DNA of 21,575 nucleotides from positions 1 to 21,575 of the forward strand of contig CALFIY010000108.1 of NCBI GenBank assembly GCA_937877595.1, given 5' to 3'. A model generated the notes under the pieces. The model was not told the DNA's origin. It saw only the letters and a program-made list of their open reading frames with translations, and did no database searches. The translations under genes and the position numbers were made by a program. This stretch comes from an uncultured Prevotella sp. GTDB taxonomy: Bacteria; Bacteroidota; Bacteroidia; Bacteroidales; Bacteroidaceae. Shown one piece after another: positions 1 through 8,098 of the stretch (the first letter of the stretch is position 1; every line of letters starts with the position of its first letter).

Positions 1-719
1 TCGAAGTCCCAGTAGAACAGGGCACGCCCCTCGCGGTGCAGTCGGCGGAACAGATGCTGCTCTACTTCCTGTAGCAGATTGAATCCTACAAAGATGTATC
101 TGTCGTAGATAAAATCCACATTGTCATCGCTTACTACGCGTCTGTAGAGTGCTCCTTCATAGGCAAGCCCCTGCTGCTCAAGCCTGTTGTTGAAGTCGTG
201 GTAGATATCGGCCAGGTGGCTCCAAAGCCTGATAAATCTTTCGCGGAGCATGCTGTCGTGCTGGTCGGAGAAATTGCTGAAGAACTGCTTGACGATGGCT
301 CGCTGTTCTTCCGTGAGATAGTCTACGCTGTCCAGTTCGTGCAGGTCGCGAACGTTGGCAAACACGTGGTCGGCATCGGCCATGTGCTTGTCGATGTCGT
401 CAAAGTCGGCAAGCAGCATTTGGCCCCATCCGTAGAAGCGGTCGAGCGATTCGTCGATGCCCGTGATGCCTGTAAACGATTTGTGCAGTTCGCAAATGGA
501 TTTTATCGGGTCAGCAACAGTCAGTGTGGAGTGATGGCGGAAGAGGTCGCTTATCGTGATATAGGCAGGGCTCCATATCGGACGCTTGGCAGCAATGGCA
601 AGATAGTCGTTAAGAAACAGGGCAGCGCGCTTGTTTGGAAAAACTATTGCCGTACGCGACAGGTCGTGACCGTGCTTGCCGAGAATATCTTCGGCCACAT
701 ATTCAAGAAAAGTCTTCAT
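1..719 (-). CDS. addB: AddB-like PD-(D/E)XK nuclease family protein (N-terminal part)
   Basis: Second subunit of the AddAB-type helicase-nuclease that processes double-strand DNA ends for recombination. The gene runs off the left edge, so only the first 239 residues are visible. I read the frame directly from the reverse strand; it is open throughout. Residues 27-36 (FPNKRAALFL) match the pseudo-Walker start typical of Bacteroidetes AddB-like proteins, and a later segment (IFVGFNLLQEVEQHL) fits the family's 'F.GF..L...E' block. The C-terminal nuclease domain and any iron-sulfur cysteines lie outside the window. The ATG (719-717) overlaps the TGA of the AddA-like gene (718-716) in a classic ATGA junction, which points to translational coupling and equal dosage of the two subunits. 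Assignment rests on the N-terminal motif plus the adjacent helicase. Subunit identity is confident, the symbol less so. Confidence 0.82.
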   Translation of the reverse strand, partial: MKTFLEYVAEDILGKHGHDLSRTAIVFPNKRAALFLNDYLAIAAKRPIWSPAYITISDLFRHHSTLTVADPIKSICELHKSFTGITGIDESLDRFYGWGQMLLADFDDIDKHMADADHVFANVRDLHELDSVDYLTEEQRAIVKQFFSNFSDQHDSMLRERFIRLWSHLADIYHDFNNRLEQQGLAYEGALYRRVVSDDNVDFIYDRYIFVGFNLLQEVEQHLFRRLHREGRALFYWDF

Positions 720-3700
720 GGTTCTACGCTGATGATTTTGTTGCTGTATACATACCAGAGATAACCCTCGACATTGGCGTGCCCCATGGTGCTCAGGAGC
801 GAGATGTATTCTTTCACCTGCTGCTTGTGCTCCTCGCGTGGCGAGCCAAACTTAAAGTCCACAACTATGGTGCGCTTGCCGTCAGTCATTACGCGGTCTG
901 GCCGTCGCTCGTAGGGCTTGCCGTCGGCATCGGTGGCGAGGATGGTACACTCGTTGAACAGATTCCATCGCCCGGAGAACCATTCTGCCACACGTTTGTC
1001 TTCAAGCCGATGACGTATGAGTTCTATCAGTCGCTTGCTGTCGACACCGTTTGTCGGCAACACGCCGTCACATTCCAGTTGCTGAGTGGCAGCATCTATG
1101 TCGGCTGTAGTCCGGATGGTTGAAAAAACGTTGTGCAGCACGCTTCCAATCTGTATGTAGTCCTGTCCGCCGTCGGCAGAGTCATCGCCGGCAGCATCGA
1201 GCAGGAATTCCTTGCTTTTGTTGCTTTGGCGGAAGGCTACGTGGCTCTGCAGTTTCTCCATGGTTATAGGTAGCGGAGCGGCATGTTGCAGGAATACATT
1301 GTCGGTCGTCTTCTGTTCCTCTGCGGCAGGCGCCTCCAGTGAGCCGTAGCCGAAAGTTATCGGCTCGTCCTCGTTGTCGGGAATGTCCAGACTGCTGCCT
1401 TCCAGCATTGGCTGAATGTCGGGCAGCAGTTGCTCGATAATCATGGAGCGCCGTCCTTTTGATTTACGCTTCCCTATAATGAAGAGGCTCCTGCATGCGC
1501 GCGTCAGCATTACGTATAGCAGGTTGAGATTGTCGACGGTAAGTTGCAGCCGCTCGCGCTGGTAGTCGTTCTCGAAAATCGTTCCCTCCATCTTGGGACT
1601 GTATTCTATCGGCGTCACGGGCAACTGGCTGAACGGTTCCTCACGTGGTACGCACCATACTGTGTCACCGCGGTTTAGTGCCCAGTCGCAGAAAGGTGCT
1701 ATCACGTGGTCATACTCCAGTCCTTTGCTTTTGTGGATTGTCAGAATGGTTATGCCGCCGGTGCGCTCGCCATGTATGGTTTTCTTGCAGAGGTCCTGTT
1801 CCCACAGTTCAACGAAGGCATCGATGTCAGTGCTGTTTTCTTGTACAAACTTGGTGAGATGGTCGTAGAAAGCACACACGTATGCCGTCTGATTGTTGAT
1901 GCGATGCAGTTCAAAAGCGCTGTACAGTTTTTCTGCCAGTTCGTAGAGCGGTAGCCGCAGCAGTTCTTCTGTGTGCGCCGTGTACGCTTCTGGCAGTAGA
2001 GAGTCTGGATCGATGGTTCGCAGCAGCAGTTCGTCATCGGAACTGCTGTTCTGCATAACGTCACGCTGCCATCTTTTCACAAGATACGCTTTTGCCAGTA
2101 CATCGCTGGGGTGGGTGAGCAGATGTAGTGCTGATACCATGATTACTACGGCTGCCGAGGCATCCAGGCGATAGGCTTCGTCGCTCACTAAAGGTATGTC
2201 TGGGCGATGGGCGGCGAGATAATTGGCAATCAGAGTGATTGTGCTGTTCTTGCGAACCAGTATTGCCATTTTGTCGTAGCCGATACCTTGCTGCTCAAGG
2301 CGCTCTATGGTCTGTGTTATCTCGCAGAGCATGGCCTCTTCGTAGTCTTTTCGCGGAAGCAGTCTCACCTCTACATAGCCGCTTGGTTTGTCGCGGCTGT
2401 CGCTCACTTGCTGGCAGACATCACTATAGGCTTTCTGCAGAGCCGTGGCACCTTCGGGATAGTCGTCGTCAAACGTAGTCTTTTCTGCCTTTACTGCCAG
2501 CGAGAAGAAAGCGTTGTTGAATTCGATGATGCGCCTGTCGGAACGATAGTTTGTCTGCAGAGGCAGCACATCCATCATCTCCTGTGGAAACTGGTCGTTG
2601 ATGGAATTCAATAGTTGCCAGTCGCCCGAGCGCCAGCGGTAAATGCTCTGCTTCACGTCGCCGACGATAAGGTTTTCGGCGTCGCGGTGACTCATACATT
2701 CGTTCATCAGAACGCGGAAGTTCTGCCATTGTATTGTACTCGTGTCCTGGAATTCGTCAATCATCACGTGACGTAACTGTGCACCGATTTTCTCAAAGAC
2801 AAATGGCGAATCAGTTTCGTGCATCAGTTGATGCAGCAGATGCTGAGTGTTGCCAAGCAAGAAGATATTTGCTTCGTCGTTGATGCATACCACCTGGCGT
2901 TCTATACTGTCAAGCAGACGCAGGTTGTTGAGGTTTGTAAGTGTGAGTTGTGCCGACTGAAAGATGCGCCATTGGCGTTCGCGCTCGTCTATAGCCTTGT
3001 GGAGCAGTGGCATGAGAACGCTGTCGGCCAGTGCCATGATTGCCTGACGCTGAGGATGCTTCTGGGTGCACCATTGACTGGCGTCTTCGAGTGCTTTGAG
3101 CGTCGTGGTATTGACGATTGAGGCGTCGAAAACGCCTTTGGTGAGTTTTCGGAAGAAACTGCTCACTCCGCGCTGCCCTCCCTTGATGTCGCTAACGTCA
3201 AGAAACTCTTCCGCCAGTGTGTCGAAGTATTCAGTACCAATATTTTTCATGCGCTCCTTGGCCATTGCGCGCATCTGCAACAGTTGTTGTGAATAGCGCT
3301 CAAAGAAACCTTCCTCGCGAAGTTTCTTGTTCAGTTGTTCGCGGTGCTCTTTGTAATGGTCGTCATAGATTTTCTTGCCGAAGTTCTTGATGCTTCGCAG
3401 AAAACCGTTGCGCTTGTCGTCGCTATTGCTCCATGTCTGCGATTCGGAAATATTTTCGAGAATGTATCTGACAAGCCATTGCAGCATTTTGTCCGTGTGC
3501 TGCAGGCTGTCGATCATTTGGTCTACGGCAAGTTCTTCTGCCTGATCGCCGTTTATTCCAACGCGCAGGTTGGCTGTAAGTTCCAGTTCGCGCGCTAGAT
3601 TGCGCAATACGCTCTGAAAGAAAGCGTCGATTGTCTGTACGCGGAAGTTGTCATAGTCATGGAGTAGCAACTGGAGCGCCTGTCCTGCGCGTTGGCTTAT

Positions 3701-3967
3701 TGTGGTATAGTCAAATCCAGTTGCTTCCATGACCTTTTTTGCGTAGTTGTCGGAGTCGGGCAGTTGTTGCCAAATGCCGTAGAGTTGGCTGATGATGCGC
3801 ATCTTCATCTCTTCCGTTGCCTTGTTGGTAAAGGTAACGGCAAGGATGGAGCGATAACTCTGCGGATTCTTTACAAGCAGTTTTATGTATTCGGTGGCAA
3901 GGGTAAAAGTCTTGCCGCTACCGGCGCTGGCCTTGTAGACAATGAGAGGCTTCTGATGCTTTACCAT
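716..3967 (-). CDS. addA: AddA/RecB-like UvrD-family helicase-nuclease
   Basis: ATP-dependent 3'-5' helicase with a fused nuclease; with the AddB-like partner it would resect double-strand breaks and load recombinase in the cytoplasm. All superfamily 1 helicase motifs are visible in the 1083 residues: Walker A ASAGSGKT (13-20), VTFTNKA (44-50), QTIDAFF (111-117), Walker B VMIDEFQDT (401-409), GDVKQSIYRWR (436-446), NYRS (473-476), TIHKSKGLE (743-751) and LTRA (821-824). The C-terminus carries a PD-(D/E)XK nuclease: GSVLH (941-945), RPDRV (1022-1026), VVDFK (1035-1039) and QVKEY (1050-1054), so both activities look intact. Length fits Bacteroidetes AddA-type proteins. The ATG at 3967 overlaps the end of the DUF5686 gene (stop 3963-3961) by 7 bp, and the stop overlaps the addB-like start. 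RecB is the alternative family name; the AddB-like neighbour favours AddA. Confidence 0.93.
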   Translation of the reverse strand: MVKHQKPLIVYKASAGSGKTFTLATEYIKLLVKNPQSYRSILAVTFTNKATEEMKMRIISQLYGIWQQLPDSDNYAKKVMEATGFDYTTISQRAGQALQLLLHDYDNFRVQTIDAFFQSVLRNLARELELTANLRVGINGDQAEELAVDQMIDSLQHTDKMLQWLVRYILENISESQTWSNSDDKRNGFLRSIKNFGKKIYDDHYKEHREQLNKKLREEGFFERYSQQLLQMRAMAKERMKNIGTEYFDTLAEEFLDVSDIKGGQRGVSSFFRKLTKGVFDASIVNTTTLKALEDASQWCTQKHPQRQAIMALADSVLMPLLHKAIDERERQWRIFQSAQLTLTNLNNLRLLDSIERQVVCINDEANIFLLGNTQHLLHQLMHETDSPFVFEKIGAQLRHVMIDEFQDTSTIQWQNFRVLMNECMSHRDAENLIVGDVKQSIYRWRSGDWQLLNSINDQFPQEMMDVLPLQTNYRSDRRIIEFNNAFFSLAVKAEKTTFDDDYPEGATALQKAYSDVCQQVSDSRDKPSGYVEVRLLPRKDYEEAMLCEITQTIERLEQQGIGYDKMAILVRKNSTITLIANYLAAHRPDIPLVSDEAYRLDASAAVVIMVSALHLLTHPSDVLAKAYLVKRWQRDVMQNSSSDDELLLRTIDPDSLLPEAYTAHTEELLRLPLYELAEKLYSAFELHRINNQTAYVCAFYDHLTKFVQENSTDIDAFVELWEQDLCKKTIHGERTGGITILTIHKSKGLEYDHVIAPFCDWALNRGDTVWCVPREEPFSQLPVTPIEYSPKMEGTIFENDYQRERLQLTVDNLNLLYVMLTRACRSLFIIGKRKSKGRRSMIIEQLLPDIQPMLEGSSLDIPDNEDEPITFGYGSLEAPAAEEQKTTDNVFLQHAAPLPITMEKLQSHVAFRQSNKSKEFLLDAAGDDSADGGQDYIQIGSVLHNVFSTIRTTADIDAATQQLECDGVLPTNGVDSKRLIELIRHRLEDKRVAEWFSGRWNLFNECTILATDADGKPYERRPDRVMTDGKRTIVVDFKFGSPREEHKQQVKEYISLLSTMGHANVEGYLWYVYSNKIISVEP

Positions 3968-6114
3968 TTGTCGAAGAGTTCTAATGTTAGTTTGCAGCCA
4001 TAGTCCTGCAGGTGGGTGGAAAGGAAACTTGCGAAGAAGCCGACAGATATGAAGCGGCTGGAGAAACCATATCCCACCTCGGCATAGGGGCGTGTCTTGT
4101 CGATGGACAGTGCGCTGAGGTATAGGCGCTCAGTCTCTACATATCGTCCTGCGACGGGCAGCCACGACAGCCAGAGCAGTGGCGATTCGTATGTGGTGTT
4201 CAGGCGCGCGTAGTAGTTTGATTCGTTGTACCATCCAGGATTTAGGAGTTGAAACTGACCTGTCCAGTCGTCGTTCCAGCCGCCCGGGATATTCTCCTGA
4301 TAGAAGTGAGAGAAGTCGATAAAGTAATTCGTTTTCTTATTAGTGTAGAAACCTGTTCCAAGGCGCATGCTTAAAACCCGTAGACATGGCATTCTGTGCT
4401 TATATGATGCGTCAATCTCCCATCGCTCGTATTCGAGGCTCGACTTAAGTATTCCCTTGATGCTCCGCTCGTAGTCAATGTTCAGTATAGGACCGTCGCC
4501 CCATGGGGAAAGCCTTACGTTGAGCACGGGAGCGAAACTGTTGTATGCTGTGGGCTTTCCCACGAGGCGCATTGTGCGCTTGTGCATTGATGTGCGGTGA
4601 TGGTATACAACCCCGGAGCGCAGTTGCATCCACTCGTTGAGCATAATGTTGTTGGCTACTGAGAGCGAAGCGTCCTTGAAGAAGTACAGGTCGGTGCCGG
4701 TAAGGCTGTCGGCGCGCGCACCGAGTTCCTTGCGCACCTCTGTAGCCACGGAGGTAGAGGCAATACGGTTGCCGTTGGCGGCAATAACGTCGACAAATCC
4801 GCGCCGTTCCGGATTGTATGTCATGCGTAGCGGTGCAGTGATGTAGAGTTGCTCTATCTTGAAGTTGTAGCCCAGGCGCGGATTGAAAGTTAGGAAACAG
4901 CGGTCGCTCCATTTGTAGCACGCTCCGATGTTAAGCCTGTATGATAAGCCGCGGCTCGGACTATAGTTCATGTAAAGCGGATTGAACAGCGGCGAAAGCC
5001 TTACGCTCGCCACGTCGTTCTTTGCCTGCAACGGGCTTAGCAGGTTGTCGCCGATGACGTTCCATGCGATGTCCTTCAGACGGTTCAGTCGCCACAAGCG
5101 CGTGCTGTCGGCGGTGATGGAATCTGTTGCGGCATGTCGTGCGGCCTTTTGTTCGTAGATTGCGATGTCATTTGGCGATAGCGGCGTGGGCCGCAGACTG
5201 TCGATAAGTTCTGCGCTCTGTATCTCGTTGATGCTGTCGGGCAGGGTAGTTTCGCAGTCGTAGACGGCGTATATGTCGGTGGCAATGCGATTACCCAGGA
5301 AATTGAATTTTGCAGTTGTCTGGCATAACTGTGGAATCAGCGCAGTGTCGTCGCTGTTCATAATGGCATTTACCTTGAAGCCCAGCATGTCGAAATCGCC
5401 GTCGAAGGTTATGTAATGCAGCCGTCCTGTATTTGTGTCGACCAATGCCCGTCCCTGCACCAGTTGTGTGTTGCTGGCGCGCGGCCTGAAGGTGAGTAAA
5501 GCCCAGTTTTCGCTGGCAGGAGTAACGTTGTAGCGATAGAAACGACGGTTTTTGCGATGGAAGGGCGACAGCAACTGGTCGCCGTAGAGCGTATTGTTGT
5601 ATGGCGTTGGCGTTACATATTGCAGTGCGGTGCGCATTACGCGGTGCGAACGCGGCAGCGTGCCACTGGTAACTTGTCTGTGCCAGTCGAAATGCTGGCT
5701 GTCGGTGAAGCGAATCTTGCCGTAAGTTTCGTTGAGGTACTGTCTGCTTCCGTGTGCAATGGGATAGAGATGGGGCACAAACCACAGCGTGAAGTTGCGG
5801 CGGTCTACCGACAACTGATTGCGCATGTATACGTTCTGTGTATTGCCTGTGGTGTCGGTGGCACGCGTGTTGCGATACTGCCACACCTTGTCGAGCAACT
5901 GCTGCTTGTCGTCATTGCCGGCAAACGCTGCTGAGGCAAACAGCAGAGTACACAGGGCCGTTGTGAAAGTCCTGTATGAGTATACAAACGGACTTGTTCT
6001 GAATGAAAAAAAATGTCTTGTGAAAACTACAGCAGTGTTTACAAAAATAAAAACAGTGTTTACAAAAATAAAAACAGTGCTGACGAAAAAAAACAAAGCA
6101 CCTGCGAAAGCCAT
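3961..6114 (-). CDS. DUF5686-family outer-membrane beta-barrel protein
   Basis: Predicted outer-membrane barrel of the Bacteroidetes DUF5686 family; molecular function unknown. The C-terminal half has alternating aromatic/polar strands and the family-like ending PYAEVGYGFSSRFISVGFF, finishing in an F-D-K-W tail. The N-terminal carboxypeptidase-regulatory-like domain found in many relatives is not apparent. The start is uncertain. A normal signal peptide core (TALCTLLFASAAFA before GNDD) has no ATG, GTG or TTG close upstream in frame; the nearest is the ATG at 6114, giving 717 aa with an unusual leader of about 68 residues. That leader holds a second hydrophobic run encoded by a 21-bp tandem repeat. 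Other in-frame starts exist at 6156 and at 6207, the latter inside prmA. The gene sits 59 bp after prmA and overlaps the addA-like gene, so it is probably co-transcribed with both. Confidence 0.8.
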   Translation of the reverse strand: MAFAGALFFFVSTVFIFVNTVFIFVNTAVVFTRHFFSFRTSPFVYSYRTFTTALCTLLFASAAFAGNDDKQQLLDKVWQYRNTRATDTTGNTQNVYMRNQLSVDRRNFTLWFVPHLYPIAHGSRQYLNETYGKIRFTDSQHFDWHRQVTSGTLPRSHRVMRTALQYVTPTPYNNTLYGDQLLSPFHRKNRRFYRYNVTPASENWALLTFRPRASNTQLVQGRALVDTNTGRLHYITFDGDFDMLGFKVNAIMNSDDTALIPQLCQTTAKFNFLGNRIATDIYAVYDCETTLPDSINEIQSAELIDSLRPTPLSPNDIAIYEQKAARHAATDSITADSTRLWRLNRLKDIAWNVIGDNLLSPLQAKNDVASVRLSPLFNPLYMNYSPSRGLSYRLNIGACYKWSDRCFLTFNPRLGYNFKIEQLYITAPLRMTYNPERRGFVDVIAANGNRIASTSVATEVRKELGARADSLTGTDLYFFKDASLSVANNIMLNEWMQLRSGVVYHHRTSMHKRTMRLVGKPTAYNSFAPVLNVRLSPWGDGPILNIDYERSIKGILKSSLEYERWEIDASYKHRMPCLRVLSMRLGTGFYTNKKTNYFIDFSHFYQENIPGGWNDDWTGQFQLLNPGWYNESNYYARLNTTYESPLLWLSWLPVAGRYVETERLYLSALSIDKTRPYAEVGYGFSSRFISVGFFASFLSTHLQDYGCKLTLELFDKW
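6033..6095. repeat. 21-bp direct tandem repeat (two exact copies, one degenerate)
   Basis: Positions 6033-6053 and 6054-6074 are identical 21-bp units (cagtgtttacaaaaataaaa plus one a), followed by a decayed third copy at about 6075-6095. On the minus strand each unit reads TVFIFVN in the frame of the DUF5686 gene and contains TATTTTTG, a match to the TAnnTTTG -7 consensus. The unit is a multiple of three, so copy-number change would keep the frame. The tract is much more AT-rich than the flanking genes. Confidence 0.9.
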
Positions 6115-6173
6115 ATGCCGAGAGAACTTCTGCTGATGGTAATATCCCGTTGACATACAGACTGTTAGCAAGT

Positions 6174-7034
6174 TTAATCCATGTTGCAGAATTTCAGGGC
6201 AACCCATTCGCTGTCCTCAAGCCGTTCTGTGAGGCAAAGGCCAAGTTCGCTGGCGCGCTGCTCAATCATCGGAATATCGTCAACGTAGAATCCGCTGAGC
6301 AGCAGGAAGCCCTCATGCCGGAGTACGGCGCAGAAACGGGGCATGTCGGCCAGCAGGATGTTGCGATTGATGTTGGCGGTTATCACGTCGTACTTCTCGT
6401 CAATGCCGTCAAGCAGTGTACTGTCGCCATTAAGTGCTGTGAGTTGCTGGTCCACACCGTTGATGACGGCGTTGTGGCGAGTGTTGTCGGTGCTCCACTC
6501 GTCAATGTCGTAGGCCAGTGCACGGGCTGCGCCCAGACGCAATGCGGCAATGCTCAGTATGCCCGTGCCGCATCCTGCATCAAGCACTGCGCATCCCTTG
6601 AGTGCCATGCCCAACAGAAACTGGCACATCATCTGCGTCGTAGCATGGGTGCCTGTGCCAAAAGCCATGCGCGCGTCAATCTCTATCTGTATTTGCGTTT
6701 GCGGCATGTCGGGCAGGTGTCGCCCGTCGTGTATTACGAGGCGTCCGTCGTCAATAACTATCGGCTCAAAGCCTTCTTTCTCCCACTCTGCATTCCAGTC
6801 GCGATCCTCCGCTTCGCTTACATCGTAGGTGACGGCAGTGCCGGGAAACGGGAAATCGCTTATCACGGCATCGAGGGCATTTCTGTCGAAAAGGTCTTGC
6901 CTGATGTAGCCCGTCAGTCCGCTTTCTGTGTCGCTGAACGACTCAAAACCGACATCTGCAACCAGTGCGGCCAGAATGTCGCAGCAGTCCTGGCTGTATG
7001 GAAGAATGTGGAATTCTACGCTATAGTATCTCAT
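6174..7034 (-). CDS. prmA: Ribosomal protein L11 methyltransferase
   Basis: S-adenosylmethionine-dependent enzyme that trimethylates ribosomal protein L11 in the cytoplasm. The 286-aa protein has the family's N-terminal substrate-recognition region (WNAEW at 80-84), the linker motif AFGTGTHATT (124-133), the SAM-binding glycine loop LDAGCGTG (151-158) and the ITANINRN segment (218-225) used by this N-methyltransferase group. Length is normal and the frame intact. It is the first gene of the minus-strand operon with DUF5686, addA and addB, 59 bp ahead of DUF5686. The start at 7034 lies 23 bp downstream of a TAATTTTG promoter element (7065-7058), which supports the chosen ATG and a short leader. 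Confidence 0.96.
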   Translation of the reverse strand: MRYYSVEFHILPYSQDCCDILAALVADVGFESFSDTESGLTGYIRQDLFDRNALDAVISDFPFPGTAVTYDVSEAEDRDWNAEWEKEGFEPIVIDDGRLVIHDGRHLPDMPQTQIQIEIDARMAFGTGTHATTQMMCQFLLGMALKGCAVLDAGCGTGILSIAALRLGAARALAYDIDEWSTDNTRHNAVINGVDQQLTALNGDSTLLDGIDEKYDVITANINRNILLADMPRFCAVLRHEGFLLLSGFYVDDIPMIEQRASELGLCLTERLEDSEWVALKFCNMD

Positions 7035-7057
7035 GGATTCTGCAGATTATTTATGTG

Positions 7058-7090
7058 CAAAATTACAAAAAATAGGGGAAAACCTACAAA
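7058..7090 (-). promoter_or_regulatory. Bacteroidetes-type promoter for the prmA operon
   Basis: On the minus strand TTTG (7090-7087) is followed by a 21-nt spacer and TAATTTTG (7065-7058). This fits the Bacteroidetes sigma-70 consensus TTTG / TAnnTTTG. The expected transcript would start a few bases before the prmA ATG at 7034. The -33 element lies in the centre of the 7068-7114 dyad. Confidence 0.65.
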
Positions 7091-7114
7091 TGTTTAGGGT
7101 TTTTCCCTATTTTT
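7068..7114. repeat. 17-bp inverted repeat between divergent genes
   Basis: The left arm 7068-7084 (AAAAATAGGGGAAAACC) pairs with the right arm 7098-7114 along its full length with one G:T mismatch, around a 13-nt centre that itself has partial symmetry. The element lies between prmA (minus) and the 7168 gene (plus), so it cannot be a terminator for an adjacent gene end. It covers the prmA -33 box and the region where the -33 box of the plus-strand gene should lie. A regulator-binding site or a structured 5' element are both possible. Confidence 0.7.
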
Positions 7115-7130
7115 GTGGCAGAAATAGAAA

Positions 7131-7138
7131 TATATTTG
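7131..7138 (+). promoter_or_regulatory. Candidate -7 element for the 7168 gene
   Basis: TATATTTG matches TAnnTTTG and lies 29 bp before the ATG at 7168. The nearest TTTG upstream (7112-7115) leaves only a 15-bp spacer, so the -33 element is imperfect. A second match, TATTTTTG at 7108-7115, overlaps the right arm of the dyad and may be the alternative -7 element. Confidence 0.5.
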
Positions 7139-7167
7139 CATCGTGAAACATTAAATTTTTCAGAGAT

Positions 7168-8058
7168 ATGAAGACTAAAGTTGTACTCTCAATGTTGTTT
7201 GCTGCAATGCCGCTATTGCAGTTGATGGCCCAGGATGACCTTTACTTCGTGCCTACAAAGGAGAATGTGGAAAAGCAGAAGGCCTCCTATGGCATGCCTG
7301 CTAATACGTACTATGCCGGCAGTTCGCGGAGCGTCGACGAATACAACCGGCGCAACTGGAATGTCGGTTCTGCTAACGATAGCATAGGCAATGACATAAT
7401 CGATTTCGCCCCTGAGAAAGGCGTATACCCCGATTCGGTGATTGGCTCGGCCTCCGACTATCAGTATACGCAGCGTATGAGCCGCTTCGATGACTATACG
7501 CCATCGCGCGATTATTGGCGAGGATATTCAGATGGCTACAGGTCAAGCGCATGGAGCGGTTGGGTTTCGTCATGGTATTATCCGTGGTACGATGCATGGT
7601 ATGATCCATGGTACGACCCTTGGTACTACAACTATGGAGGCTATTGGGGATGGCATTCGCCCTACTACTCTCCGTGGTATTACGGCCGATACGGATATTA
7701 TGGCCACTACTGGTCTACACCTTATTATATATATGGTGGAGGAGGCGGATACGGACATGCCCACGCAGGCCGGTCGTGGAGCCGCACAGGCGCGAGCCAT
7801 CACCGCAACATTGACGGCTCAAGTCAGAGAGGCACCAATCTCGGCGGATACCGCAGCAGTGTACAGGGGCGCAATGCCACGACAACCGGCACGACGTCGG
7901 GAACGCGCAATCTGGGCGGCAACCGCAGTTACAGCACGCCTCGCTCGTCATCGATAAGCACTGGCAGCAGCGGAGGCTCTTATAGCAGCCGCAGTTCCAG
8001 CAGTTCCTCCGGCGGACGCTCGATGGGCGGTGGACGCTCCTTTGGCGGACGCAGATAA
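7168..8058 (+). CDS. Secreted Tyr/Trp/Gly-rich low-complexity protein, unknown function
   Basis: A 296-aa exported protein that I cannot assign to a characterised family. Residues 1-21 form a signal peptide (MKTKVVLSMLFAAMPLLQLMA, probable cleavage before QDD). A short polar region follows. Residues about 117-190 are extremely rich in Tyr and Trp, with a PWYDAWYDPWYDPWYY repeat (139-154) encoded by 12-15-bp imperfect tandem repeats. Then come a glycine run (190-194) and a Ser/Gly/Arg-rich tail from about 205 to the end (GGRSMGGGRSFGGRR). No cysteines or catalytic motif are evident. The composition suggests an aromatic, possibly self-associating or surface-coating protein, but that is inference. 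It precedes an outer-membrane barrel gene by 40 bp and is probably co-transcribed with it. Confidence 0.85.
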   Translation: MKTKVVLSMLFAAMPLLQLMAQDDLYFVPTKENVEKQKASYGMPANTYYAGSSRSVDEYNRRNWNVGSANDSIGNDIIDFAPEKGVYPDSVIGSASDYQYTQRMSRFDDYTPSRDYWRGYSDGYRSSAWSGWVSSWYYPWYDAWYDPWYDPWYYNYGGYWGWHSPYYSPWYYGRYGYYGHYWSTPYYIYGGGGGYGHAHAGRSWSRTGASHHRNIDGSSQRGTNLGGYRSSVQGRNATTTGTTSGTRNLGGNRSYSTPRSSSISTGSSGGSYSSRSSSSSSGGRSMGGGRSFGGRR

Positions 8059-8086
8059 TAAAGTGAACAGGGATTTCAGAACTTAA

Positions 8087-8094
8087 TACATTTG
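8087..8094 (+). promoter_or_regulatory. TAnnTTTG match just before the OmpP1-like gene
   Basis: TACATTTG lies only 4 bp before the ATG at 8099 and no TTTG box is placed correctly upstream. If functional it would give an almost leaderless transcript. A chance match is more likely, with the gene read from the upstream promoter. Confidence 0.2.
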
Positions 8095-8098
8095 AACT

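Noticed and set aside
198..1123. Plus-strand frames opposite the addA/addB junction
   Set aside because: They run antisense to genes with clear helicase and AddB motifs and have no recognisable features.
6033..6095. Short tandem repeats as a CRISPR array
   Set aside because: The 21-bp units are directly adjacent with no spacers, and no cas genes are nearby.
6150..7097. Long plus-strand frame (315 codons) opposite prmA
   Set aside because: It is the antisense of prmA, whose SAM-binding motifs and length are normal. The antisense product shows no coherent domain or signal.
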